From Bacteroidales bacterium (GTDB lineage: Bacteria > Bacteroidota > Bacteroidia > Bacteroidales > UBA932), in contig WRMN01000003.1 in the NCBI GenBank assembly GCA_009777095.1, positions 107,337 to 171,336 on the forward strand: 64,000 bases of DNA, given 5' to 3'. The notes under the pieces were generated by a model. That model had not been told where the DNA came from. It searched no databases and was given only the letters and a program-made list of their open reading frames with translations. A program made the position numbers and the translations under genes. Shown here one piece after another: positions 52,608 through 60,619 of this stretch. Position 1 is the first letter of the stretch. The number at the start of each line of letters is the position of its first letter.

Positions 52608-53126
52608 ATGAAAACTAAAGTCATTCTATTCTTTGTCGGGTTATTGTTCTTTGGTTGGAACATGACATCGTGCAATGGTAATGCGCAAAGCGAACGCATT
52701 ACAGAAGAGGTAGTCTTTCAGGATTACGGCTCGGAGCCAACCGTACTCGACATTGAAGCTTACACCATGTCGAACGATAATTTCAGAACGGCATTGTGGA
52801 CAGGTACGTTGCTTCAGGTTACCTTAATGTCCATTCCCGTAGGCGGCGAGATAGGTTTGGAGCAGCACCCCGATACCGATCAGTTTTTGCGTATTGAGGA
52901 CGGGGAAGCCCAAGTAGTGATGGGCGACTACGAAACATCGCTCACCTTCACCGCAACGGCAGGAAAGGATTTTGCCATATTTGTTCCGGCAGGGAAATGG
53001 CATAACCTCATTAATACAGGCGATAAACCCTTGAAACTGTATTCCATTTACTCGCCTGTGGAACACCCTCACGGAACGGTTCATAAAACCTTTGAGGAAG
53101 CTGAAGAAGCGGAACACGCACATTAA
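52608..53126 (+). CDS. Cupin-domain lipoprotein
   Basis: The 172-residue protein has a lipobox (NMTSC, cysteine 22) and a cupin barrel with metal-binding motifs EIGLEQHPDTDQFLRIEDGE and PAGKWHNLINTG, ending in a His/Glu-rich tail (EEAEEAEHAH). Cytoplasmic relatives are often annotated as cupin or mannose-6-phosphate isomerase-like; here it is exported. It closes the oxidative-stress group, so a metal-dependent protective role is possible. Confidence 0.85.
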   Translation: MKTKVILFFVGLLFFGWNMTSCNGNAQSERITEEVVFQDYGSEPTVLDIEAYTMSNDNFRTALWTGTLLQVTLMSIPVGGEIGLEQHPDTDQFLRIEDGEAQVVMGDYETSLTFTATAGKDFAIFVPAGKWHNLINTGDKPLKLYSIYSPVEHPHGTVHKTFEEAEEAEHAH

Positions 53127-53144
53127 CAAAGGATTGCCTGTCAG

Positions 53145-53175
53145 TTGATTTTTTAGACAAAAAATAGTATCTTTG
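53145..53175 (+). promoter_or_regulatory. Promoter of dsbD
   Basis: TTG at 53145-53147 and TATCTTTG at 53168-53175 are 20 bp apart, an exact match. The ATG is 20 bp downstream. Confidence 0.65.
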
Positions 53176-53195
53176 CATTTTAATTCTTAAATGCG

Positions 53196-55190
53196 ATGAA
53201 AAAATTTTATTGTTTAATCCTTTTTGCGTTGTTCGGCATTTCTCTTGCCGCACAACAATCCAATGTTTCCTGGTCAATTAAGCAGCAGCAGGGCGTTGCA
53301 GGCGAGGTAGAACTGACTTTTACAGCTACTATTCAATCAGGCTGGTACATGTATAGCACCAACCCTGGCGGAGGCGCTATACCTCTGTCTGTTGAATTTA
53401 ACAAAAGCGATGATTACACACTGGTCGGCGCTTTTACCGAGTTAACGCCGACAGAAACAAAGTTTGATGTAGGCGTAAATGCTAATGTGAATATATTTCA
53501 CAACACGGCTTCTTTTGTACAAAAGATTAGACCGACTGCCGATAAAACATGTACAGTAAGCGGAACTATTGAATTTCAGACTTGTAGCGGATCTTCCTGT
53601 ATGCTGGGCGACGAGGATTTCAGCATAACTGTTGTCGGCGCTACAAATGCTGTAATTCCGATAACTGTTGCCGCTTCACAAGAAACGGAATTAACGGTTA
53701 ATGATGAAACTCCTGTTGATCTAACAACTGCAGCCGACACTGCGGAAAGTCTTTGGATTTTTCTTTTGATTGCTTTGGGCGCAGGCCTTGGTGCAGTGTT
53801 TACCCCCTGTGTATTTCCTATGATTCCCATGACCGTGAGTTTCTTCTTAGGCGGAAAACAAAGCAGCCGTGCGGCTATTGTCCGCGGTCTGGTTTTCGGC
53901 GCTTCCGTAACGCTTATATATACGTCAATCGGCGTGCTGGCGGCCATATTTAAAGGTGCAAGTGCAGTTGACGCCTTTAGTACGCATTGGCTGCCCAACC
54001 TGATATTTGCCTTGGTATTCCTTGTCTTTGCCCTGTCGTTTTTCGGAGGATATGAAATAACCCTGCCGACAGGCTTGGCCAACAAGGCTGACCAAAAGGC
54101 CGACAGCAGCGGTTATTTCGGCGCTTTTTTTGTGGCGGTTGCTTTAACCATTGTGTCCTTCTCGTGTACAGGTCCCTTTGTTGGCGGCATTTTGGTTGAG
54201 TCGATGAGAGGCGGGTTGGCGGTGAAGCCTGTTCTTGGCATGGCTGTTTTTGGTTTTGCCTTAGCGCTTCCCTTTATGCTCTTTGCCGTTTCGCCTTCAC
54301 TGATGAAGAAAATGCCCAAGTCGGGCGGTTGGCTGAATATGGTGAAAGTAGTATTTGCCTTTGTTTTATTAGCCTTCAGCTTAAAATTCCTCTTGATGTT
54401 CGGCCAATATTTCGGTTGGACTTTAATTTCTCGCGAGATCTTTATTGCCGTGTGGATAGTTTGCGCCCTAATGTTGGGTTTCTACTTCCTCGGCCGCCTG
54501 CGCTTCTCGCACGACAGCGAGGTGCCGCATGTAAGCGTGGTTCGTTTATTGTTTGCCATGGCTTCCTTTAGCTTTGCTTTATATTTGTTGCCCGGATTAA
54601 TGGGGGCTCCGCTACCCGCCATGTCGGGTATTATTCCCGACCCTAAGGGACCTTCGGTATTTACAGCGGCAACTGCTCCGACAGGGGCTTCGGCTGCGGC
54701 CTACAATCAGGGCTTATGCGGAGAGGCCAAATACGCTAATCCTAAGCATCAATTATCATACGGTTTACCTGCTTATTACGATATTGAGCAGGCCATAGAA
54801 TGTGCAAAGCAGCAAAACAAGCCGGTGCTGTTGGCTTTCAAATTCGATGGTTGCAGCACCTGTAAAAAAATGGAAGCTAATGTGTGGAGCGATGAGCGCG
54901 TGTTGGATATTTTACGCAATAAGGTAGTAATTGCAACCCTGTATATAGATGATAAAACCGAGTTGCCCGAAAACGAATGGGTAACTTCTACCCTCAATAA
55001 GAAAGTGCTTAAAACACTTGGTCTGAAATTGCGCGACTATCAAGAAACGCGTTTTGGCTCAAGGGCGCAGCCTTTTTATGCCTTGATTGGCCTTGATGAA
55101 AAGCCGCTTGCCAAACCTGTAGCCGAATGCAGCGTTGATGATTTCCTGAAATTTCTGAACAGCGGCATTGAGGCCTTTGAAAAGGAATGA
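53196..55190 (+). CDS. dsbD: Thiol:disulfide interchange protein DsbD
   Basis: The 664-residue protein carries electrons from cytoplasmic thioredoxin to periplasmic thiols. It has a signal peptide, an N-terminal DsbC/D-like domain with Cys 130 and Cys 135 (TCSGSSC), a membrane core with the reactive Cys of FTPCVFPMIPM and SFSCTGPFVGG, and a C-terminal thioredoxin domain with CSTC. All six cysteines of the relay are present. It overlaps the next gene by ATGA. Confidence 0.94.
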   Translation: MKKFYCLILFALFGISLAAQQSNVSWSIKQQQGVAGEVELTFTATIQSGWYMYSTNPGGGAIPLSVEFNKSDDYTLVGAFTELTPTETKFDVGVNANVNIFHNTASFVQKIRPTADKTCTVSGTIEFQTCSGSSCMLGDEDFSITVVGATNAVIPITVAASQETELTVNDETPVDLTTAADTAESLWIFLLIALGAGLGAVFTPCVFPMIPMTVSFFLGGKQSSRAAIVRGLVFGASVTLIYTSIGVLAAIFKGASAVDAFSTHWLPNLIFALVFLVFALSFFGGYEITLPTGLANKADQKADSSGYFGAFFVAVALTIVSFSCTGPFVGGILVESMRGGLAVKPVLGMAVFGFALALPFMLFAVSPSLMKKMPKSGGWLNMVKVVFAFVLLAFSLKFLLMFGQYFGWTLISREIFIAVWIVCALMLGFYFLGRLRFSHDSEVPHVSVVRLLFAMASFSFALYLLPGLMGAPLPAMSGIIPDPKGPSVFTAATAPTGASAAAYNQGLCGEAKYANPKHQLSYGLPAYYDIEQAIECAKQQNKPVLLAFKFDGCSTCKKMEANVWSDERVLDILRNKVVIATLYIDDKTELPENEWVTSTLNKKVLKTLGLKLRDYQETRFGSRAQPFYALIGLDEKPLAKPVAECSVDDFLKFLNSGIEAFEKE

Positions 55191-56692
55191 AAAATTATAG
55201 CCTTCTACTCGCGCTTTTTCTACTATTGAGCGCGTGTAGTAATAATACTCAAAACGGTTCAATTCCAATACTCAGCAATACTGAGATGGAGGAAGATATA
55301 GACTTTCTATATCAAACAATTATAGCGGTTAATCCGCATTTAGCTATTCGTCAACAGGCTACTAAAACCAATTTATATGAGGAATTAGATAGTTTACGAA
55401 GATGTAGTAATACGCTAAAAAGTTTCGAGGATTTTTATTATTTAGCAGCTCGCATGTTACTTTTATGTCAAGACCAACACATTGGACTGCAATCATTTTA
55501 CCCCGAAGGAATAGAAAATCATAATTCATACATAAGTGCAAAAGCTGTGGCTGTTTCTGAAGCCTGCGAACTACGCTACGATAAGTATTCTGTGTTTGAT
55601 AGTGAGGATATTATTTATATTAATGGGGATTATTTTTTTGCAGAGAACACATACAACACGCAAAGCAAGGAAATATTACTCCCTGTGTCTGCAAAGCTAT
55701 TAAAGGTAAATAATATTCCCATAGATGATTATATCAGTAAGTGGAATCGAAAGGTCGATAATAGTACTCGATGGGATTTTGAAAAACAAAAATATTATAC
55801 CTATCGTTTGTATCCTCCAAATATAACTGATTTATCTAAAGATTTTAATATTACTTTTCAAGTAGATAGTGTGATAAGAACCGTTGATATGAATATTCTT
55901 CGTTTCATGAAAGGTTGGCTTTGTAAGGATTATTTCGAACCAAAAGTTTTGTATTTTCAAAAGACCAACATTTTATATATTCGTTTGCCTGATATGAACA
56001 CCGAGGATATCAATTATTATTTGGAAAACATTCAACAATATAAAAATCAATCTATACAAAAAATAATTATTGACATTAGATATAATTACGGCGGTAATGA
56101 TGAAGTATGGCTGGCATTGTTATCTGCTATTATTGATAAGCCTATTATATGCGAGAACAAGGTCTATTTAAAAAACACACCCTTGGTTATTGATTATATG
56201 AATAATATACGTAAAACTAAAATAACGCATAGTCAAATAGATACGTTCAATATTGGTAATAATGACTACATTGACATCTCTGGTAATGACACCATTGTTC
56301 CGTTAAAAGAGTCCATACAATATACAGGGAAAATATATGTGTTGGTAAATGAGAAATGCTTTTCTTCCGCATTGGCATTTACAGCTATATGTAATAGGAC
56401 TAACAAATTTATTACTGTTGGACAACCAAGCAATTATATTGGCGGGCGTGGTATTTCCCCTTTCTTTTTTACCTTACCTCATTCAAAGTTAATTTTCACC
56501 GTTATTCCTATGCTTGATGCTACTGATGTTGAAAGTATTGGAGATTATTACGATCGTTTTGTGCAAGTTCCGGTAATGCTTACTATTAATGATTACATGT
56601 TTGAACGAAGTTATGAAGGCGAACGCTATAGTGAAGAATTTTTGTTTAATCATGACCCTGTGTTTCAGAAAGTATTAGAACAAAAAGATTAA
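55187..56692 (+). CDS. S41-family peptidase-like lipoprotein
   Basis: The 501-residue protein has a lipobox (LLSAC, cysteine 17). The C-terminal half has the S41 (C-terminal processing protease) fold: IQKIIIDIRYNYGGND and KIYVLVNEKCFSSALAFTA, where the Ser of CFSSA aligns with the catalytic serine, then a GGRG segment. A PDZ domain is not clear, and a catalytic Lys is not evident. The gene is AT-rich. It forms a pair with the next, related gene, which starts 1 bp after its stop. Confidence 0.75.
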   Translation: MKNYSLLLALFLLLSACSNNTQNGSIPILSNTEMEEDIDFLYQTIIAVNPHLAIRQQATKTNLYEELDSLRRCSNTLKSFEDFYYLAARMLLLCQDQHIGLQSFYPEGIENHNSYISAKAVAVSEACELRYDKYSVFDSEDIIYINGDYFFAENTYNTQSKEILLPVSAKLLKVNNIPIDDYISKWNRKVDNSTRWDFEKQKYYTYRLYPPNITDLSKDFNITFQVDSVIRTVDMNILRFMKGWLCKDYFEPKVLYFQKTNILYIRLPDMNTEDINYYLENIQQYKNQSIQKIIIDIRYNYGGNDEVWLALLSAIIDKPIICENKVYLKNTPLVIDYMNNIRKTKITHSQIDTFNIGNNDYIDISGNDTIVPLKESIQYTGKIYVLVNEKCFSSALAFTAICNRTNKFITVGQPSNYIGGRGISPFFFTLPHSKLIFTVIPMLDATDVESIGDYYDRFVQVPVMLTINDYMFERSYEGERYSEEFLFNHDPVFQKVLEQKD

Positions 56693-56693
56693 C

Positions 56694-58301
56694 ATGAGTT
56701 TAAGAAACAAAAACCACAAGCAAAAGAATAAAAAACGATTAGCCTTAATTGTACTATTATTTAGCTTTTTTGTAAATTTTTCGCAAGCCGCAAATATTGA
56801 TAGTTTACGTCAGATTTGGCATAGCGAAATTGATTTTATAGCAAGGTCAATACAGGACAATAGTATTGATTATTTGCGTGGGCTAACGCAAGAGGAATGG
56901 GACAACGGTATAAAAGAAATCCATAAAAAAGCAAATGCTGCAACAACAAATACCGAGTATTATTATGCTTTACGTTATTTTGGTGCATTAATAAACGATT
57001 ACCATGCCGAATTTCCTGATGGCGGAGTTTATAACAGAGAAAAGATTTTCTCAAAAAACGACACACTATTTCCTGTATGGGTGAAATCATGGCACGATTA
57101 CCGCGTTTTTACGGTTAGAGATTTTTCGGGAAATATACCAAAATATTCAGAAATAATTTCGGTAAATGGGATATCTGCTAAAAACATCGCTTTTGAACAG
57201 CGCAGATTAATGGCTATGGAAGGCCGCATGGCAATGGCTTATTGCTCGTCGGCACACGAAGGCGAGCCGGAAATATCGACAACTTTTCCCAATTATTTGT
57301 TTTGTGAAAATATAAAATCACCGTTTACTGTTGAATATATGTATGAAAATGCCTTGTACTCAACAACTCTTAATGGAATGCATCGACAGGAAATTTACAA
57401 AATACAGAAGAAAGATGGTAATATTTCTAAACAGGGCTTTGCTATGTTATTCAGTCTCGGCAAAAATACAATATCATACAATAAACTTAACGACAGCATA
57501 GGAGTATTGCAAATTAAAATGTTTTTAGGATCCGGAGTTCTTCGCTTTCTTTTTACAGGGACAGATACAGGATTCTATAAAAAAATGGCAAAATTCATGG
57601 CGCAAATAAAAAAAGACGATATTAAACATTTGATAATTGATTTGCGCGACAATGTAGGAGGATATGAATATAATATTTATGAATTATTAGCTTGTTTTAC
57701 CGATACGAAATTTCCCCTTGTCGAAACTTATAGAATAACAAATATTACTAAAGGAGAAAAATGGATTTCTAAGCGTTTGAAAAAAGAATATCAACGTATT
57801 TATGGGAAAAATAATAGCGAAGTACTACGTTCAATGGAGATTTTTAATGCAATGCCTGTTAATTCATATTTCAGAAGTGATACTTTACTTCCAATGATAT
57901 ATACGCCGCGATATTCGGGTGAAAAATATACAGGTAAAACATATTTGCTTACCAATGCAATATGCTACTCGGCGAGTATTATTTTTGCCCAATTATTCCA
58001 ATCCCATAAATTAGGTTTGGTAGCCGGCAATGCCCTCGGAGGCTATACTAATGTTACATCGGGAGATGCTATTACAATACAACTGCCTTCCTCTAAATTT
58101 ATGCCATTAAATATTCCTGTAACTTTAACGAGCGCCTCTTTACCGAAAAAATATGAGTACTTAACCCCCGATATCCCGATAGAGCCGGCAGTGGGAGAGT
58201 GGCTTTATGACAAATTTGACTTATTCGAAGAATTAGTTGCAATGATTAAGGAAAATAAAATAGACTCTGGTCTGATTGTAAAAATGTATGATGATTTTTA
58301 G
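56694..58301 (+). CDS. S41-family peptidase-like secreted protein
   Basis: The 535-residue protein has an N-terminal basic stretch and a signal segment (RLALIVLLFSFFVNFSQAA). S41 motifs are KHLIIDLRDNVGGYEYNIY and TYLLTNAICYSASIIFAQ, with Ser in CYSAS at the catalytic serine place, then GNALGGYTNVTSGDA. It is a divergent relative of the gene before it. Tandem copies of such proteases are common in Bacteroidetes accessory regions. The target is unknown. Confidence 0.75.
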   Translation: MSLRNKNHKQKNKKRLALIVLLFSFFVNFSQAANIDSLRQIWHSEIDFIARSIQDNSIDYLRGLTQEEWDNGIKEIHKKANAATTNTEYYYALRYFGALINDYHAEFPDGGVYNREKIFSKNDTLFPVWVKSWHDYRVFTVRDFSGNIPKYSEIISVNGISAKNIAFEQRRLMAMEGRMAMAYCSSAHEGEPEISTTFPNYLFCENIKSPFTVEYMYENALYSTTLNGMHRQEIYKIQKKDGNISKQGFAMLFSLGKNTISYNKLNDSIGVLQIKMFLGSGVLRFLFTGTDTGFYKKMAKFMAQIKKDDIKHLIIDLRDNVGGYEYNIYELLACFTDTKFPLVETYRITNITKGEKWISKRLKKEYQRIYGKNNSEVLRSMEIFNAMPVNSYFRSDTLLPMIYTPRYSGEKYTGKTYLLTNAICYSASIIFAQLFQSHKLGLVAGNALGGYTNVTSGDAITIQLPSSKFMPLNIPVTLTSASLPKKYEYLTPDIPIEPAVGEWLYDKFDLFEELVAMIKENKIDSGLIVKMYDDF

Positions 58302-58344
58302 CGTCTTTTTATTTCTTCTTTATCAACCTTCATCAACTTTCAAC

Positions 58345-58378
58345 CGTCATTGCGAACCGCTTTAGCAGCGAAGCAATC
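58345..58378 (+). repeat. GTCATTGCGA-type dispersed repeat, copy before the toxin-antitoxin pair
   Basis: CGTCATTGCGAACCG and CAGCGAAGCAATC form the two ends of a short dispersed element. Related copies are at 59167-59191 and, in the opposite direction, at 63100-63127. Confidence 0.6.
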
Positions 58379-58462
58379 TTTTTCCCCTCAAAATTTTGCC
58401 AATTCAAAAAACATAGCTACCTTTGTAATGTTATCTTTATTATTAATTTTTAAATTAAAATT

Positions 58463-58726
58463 ATGCAAACCACTACTCGACCAATGGGGATTACACCGCG
58501 AATATCCTCTTCACAGCAAAAAATCTATGCCGGAATGGATAAATACACAGACATAGATGAATCTCGTCAACTCTTCGATTCACGCTTAGATGCGAATGGC
58601 GTATATATTTTAACTCCTGAACAACGAGCAAGTATTGCAATATCTCAACAACAATATACTCAAGGGAAATTTCGTACTCAAGAAGATATATTGCAAGATA
58701 TTGACACATGGTTAGGCGAAGAATAG
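58463..58726 (+). CDS. Probable antitoxin of a ParE-type module
   Basis: The 87-residue protein has no signal peptide and a C-terminal helix (SQQQYTQGKFRTQEDILQDI) typical of antitoxins that embrace ParE/RelE toxins. It overlaps the toxin gene by 19 bp, the usual order antitoxin then toxin. The N-terminus is Ser/Gln-rich and not an obvious ribbon-helix-helix, so the DNA-binding part is uncertain. Confidence 0.65.
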   Translation: MQTTTRPMGITPRISSSQQKIYAGMDKYTDIDESRQLFDSRLDANGVYILTPEQRASIAISQQQYTQGKFRTQEDILQDIDTWLGEE

Positions 58727-59010
58727 TCTGGACGGCAGAATCGGAAGAACAGTTGATAGGCATATTGTTGTATTACAAGCACCGGAACGGAAACAGCAGA
58801 TACAGTAAAGTAATTCGTCAGACAATAAAGTTGAAATTGAATCTGCTAAAACATCAGCCTTATATCGGAAGAATAGTGAATAAAAATAGTATTCGAGTTC
58901 TTTTTGTATTACACTATCATGTGTTTTATGAAGCTACAGCGACTGATATATTGATACACAGTATCTGGGACGGGCGGCGTAATCCCAAAAGCATAAAATA
59001 TTACAAGTAG
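58708..59010 (+). CDS. RelE/ParE-family toxin
   Basis: The 100-residue basic protein fits the family: VWTAESEEQLIGILLYYKHR at the start, HQPYIGRIVNKNSIRVLFV in the middle, and ILIHSIWDGRRNPKSI at the end, where the Trp-Asp-Arg-Arg tail is typical of ParE. ParE toxins poison gyrase, RelE toxins cut mRNA on the ribosome; the sequence favours the ParE side. It is paired with the upstream antitoxin. Confidence 0.85.
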   Translation: MVRRRIVWTAESEEQLIGILLYYKHRNGNSRYSKVIRQTIKLKLNLLKHQPYIGRIVNKNSIRVLFVLHYHVFYEATATDILIHSIWDGRRNPKSIKYYK

Positions 59011-59238
59011 GGGGCAAGGAATTGGTTCACATACCTGTGCTGCTTCTTGCTATTGAGGTTGGTGTGTGAATAAGGTGAAAATAAGGTTTTTAAATAGAGG
59101 AAAATAGTTGAAGATGGAAGAAAGTAGAAGAATAACAACTTTCAACAACTTGCTCTAACCGTCAACCGTCATTGACAGGTATGAAGCAATCAGTCCTTGA
59201 TATGGGAACATTACGACACAGTGGTGCTGGGCTCAACT
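59011..59238. repeat. Spacer with inverted repeat and a dispersed-repeat remnant
   Basis: TTCACATACC near 59020 and GGTGTGTGAA near 59060 form an imperfect hairpin after the toxin gene, possibly its terminator. At 59167-59191 CGTCATTGACAG and GAAGCAATC are a decayed copy of the element at 58345. No gene is seen. Confidence 0.4.
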
Positions 59239-59613
59239 TTATTTCTTTTCCAACATGCTTTTCAGAAAGGCTATTTGCTCGTCTTTAGCGGCGAGCAACT
59301 TTTCATAAACTTCACGATTTTCCTGATATAGTGTTTGAACTTCGTAATGACCAATAGAGTTATCATTTAAGTCTTGTTGGTAGACATTTTTTCCTGAGAA
59401 CTCAAAAAAATCAGAGTAAGGGACCTCAAGAATTTCGCGTATTTTTATAAATCTTTCCAAAGAGATGGACGCTTCCATTCTTTCCATTTTGTTATAGGCA
59501 GAGGTACTAATGCCTAAATCTATAGCCATAGCTTCATTTGAATAGCCCTTTTGTTTACGAATTTCACGTATTTTATTGACTATTTTGTTTACCGTTTCTT
59601 GTGAATTTTCCAT
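59239..59613 (-). CDS. XRE-family transcriptional regulator of the RiPP cluster
   Basis: I place the start at 59613, because a -7 box (TACTTTTG on the minus strand, 59640-59633) lies between it and the next ATG upstream. The 124-residue protein has an N-terminal helix-turn-helix (IREIRKQKGYSNEAMAIDLG, ISTSAYNKMERMEASISLER) and a C-terminal helical, probably coiled-coil part. It is divergent from the precursor gene, so it is likely the local regulator. Confidence 0.8.
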   Translation of the reverse strand: MENSQETVNKIVNKIREIRKQKGYSNEAMAIDLGISTSAYNKMERMEASISLERFIKIREILEVPYSDFFEFSGKNVYQQDLNDNSIGHYEVQTLYQENREVYEKLLAAKDEQIAFLKSMLEKK

Positions 59614-59632
59614 AATCGAAATGTTTTTTATG

Positions 59633-59640
59633 CAAAAGTA
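59633..59640 (-). promoter_or_regulatory. -7 box of the XRE regulator gene
   Basis: The minus strand reads TACTTTTG. It lies 20 bp upstream of the chosen ATG. On the other strand a TATTTTTG at 59685-59692 may serve the precursor gene, so both promoters share this short region. Confidence 0.4.
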
Positions 59641-59760
59641 CAAAAAATATCCGAAAAACGAAAATTATTGTAAAATCATTAGATTATTTTTGCAATGTTA
59701 AATTTTTTATTTATTTTTACAACTTTAAAACCGGGCTACACAGGGGTATATGTAGCAAAA

Positions 59761-59949
59761 ATGTTTATGTTAGAAATTAAAAAGTCAGCAATGGCTGCAA
59801 TTACAGGTGGAACTTCTACAACATTAAAAGTAGTAATCGGTTATGCAAATACTGTATCCGAAAATGAATACTGGGACTGCGATGGTGATGGAAAGCTGAG
59901 CGAGGGTGACACGTTCATAGGTATAGAAGAAGTAGAGATTCCTTGCTAA
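59761..59949 (+). CDS. RiPP precursor peptide of the grasp-with-spasm cluster
   Basis: Two starts are possible, ATG 59761 or ATG 59767; the second gives 60 residues. The leader MLEIKKSAMAAITGG ends in a double glycine, the cut site of C39 peptidases such as the one encoded downstream. The 45-residue core begins TSTTLKVV and is rich in Asp and Glu. DCDGDGKLSEGD matches the Ca-binding loop of EF-hands and dockerins (D1, D3, D5, G6, D12). It ends in Cys and has a second Cys in the loop. Acidic side chains and the Thr, Ser and Lys residues are candidates for ester or amide cross-links made by the ATP-grasp enzyme. The role as precursor is inferred from size, leader and position. Confidence 0.75.
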   Translation: MFMLEIKKSAMAAITGGTSTTLKVVIGYANTVSENEYWDCDGDGKLSEGDTFIGIEEVEIPC

Positions 59950-59970
59950 TAGATAAGAAGTGAAGCGACC

Positions 59971-60014
59971 ATAATCCAAAGGAAATAAAGAATTTCCTTT
60001 GGATTATATTTTTT
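59971..60014 (+). terminator. Strong hairpin terminator after the precursor gene
   Basis: Arms 59971-59986 and 59992-60007 (ATAATCCAAAGGAAAT) are perfect complements of 16 bp with a 5-nt loop, followed by a T run. It lies 22 bp after the precursor stop and before the maturation genes, so partial read-through would give much more precursor than enzyme. An in-frame ATG at 59999 lies inside it and is not a start. Confidence 0.85.
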
Positions 60015-60034
60015 ACCAATTCAAATTTGTTATT

Positions 60035-60619
60035 ATGAAACGAGTAGCAATTTCTCTGATTATTTTAGTTGTACTTTTTTCCTGTGCTGTACAAAAGAAA
60101 GAAGTTGTAACACAACCAACCACTACCGCTTTTCAAGACAGCTTGGCTTTTGAACTTTGTCAAATATATGGTTCCGACCAAACAATGAGGACATGGGGAA
60201 TAAAAGTGAGTTCTCAAATAGATTCTCTTAATTTTGTAAAAGTTATTGAATTTATAAAAAAATATGGTTTCCCCAGTCCGAAAAATTTGGGAGCAAATTT
60301 TAAAAAACATGAATGTGTAACAGCGGCAGCGATTGTCGTGATGCTGCATAAGCCAGAGGAGATCGTCAATAACTCAGAAAACAAACAATTATTGTTAAAC
60401 GAGGTAGAAAAGGGGAATTTGCATATAAAGACTTTTTTAACATTCCTTGATAAGTACTATGTTATATATAACTTACAACATTTTAATAGACAGCGTTTTT
60501 ATATGGGTTCGCAGTTTGCGAAACCCTGTATAGAGGACCGTGCAATATCTGATTCGCTACGCAAAGACATAGGGTTGCCTCCCTTAGAAGATGAGGACTT
60601 TAGAATCTGTAACGAATGA
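60035..60619 (+). CDS. DUF6624 lipoprotein in the RiPP cluster
   Basis: From 60035 the 194-residue protein has a lipoprotein signal (IILVVLFSC, cysteine 17). The mature part follows the DUF6624 pattern: DQTMRTWGIK, then LNFVKVIEFIKKYGFPS, HECVTAAAIVVMLHKPE, then FLDKYYVI and QRFYMGSQF, and the end RKDIGLPPLED. Its role is unknown. Its stop overlaps the ATP-grasp start (ATGA), so it belongs to the cluster. As a periplasmic or surface lipoprotein it might act on the exported peptide or protect the producer; this is inference. Confidence 0.75.
   Translation: MKRVAISLIILVVLFSCAVQKKEVVTQPTTTAFQDSLAFELCQIYGSDQTMRTWGIKVSSQIDSLNFVKVIEFIKKYGFPSPKNLGANFKKHECVTAAAIVVMLHKPEEIVNNSENKQLLLNEVEKGNLHIKTFLTFLDKYYVIYNLQHFNRQRFYMGSQFAKPCIEDRAISDSLRKDIGLPPLEDEDFRICNE

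Noticed and set aside
59695..59760. Upstream extension of the precursor frame to 59695
   Set aside because: The extra residues are read from AT-rich promoter DNA just after a -7 box and have no leader character.
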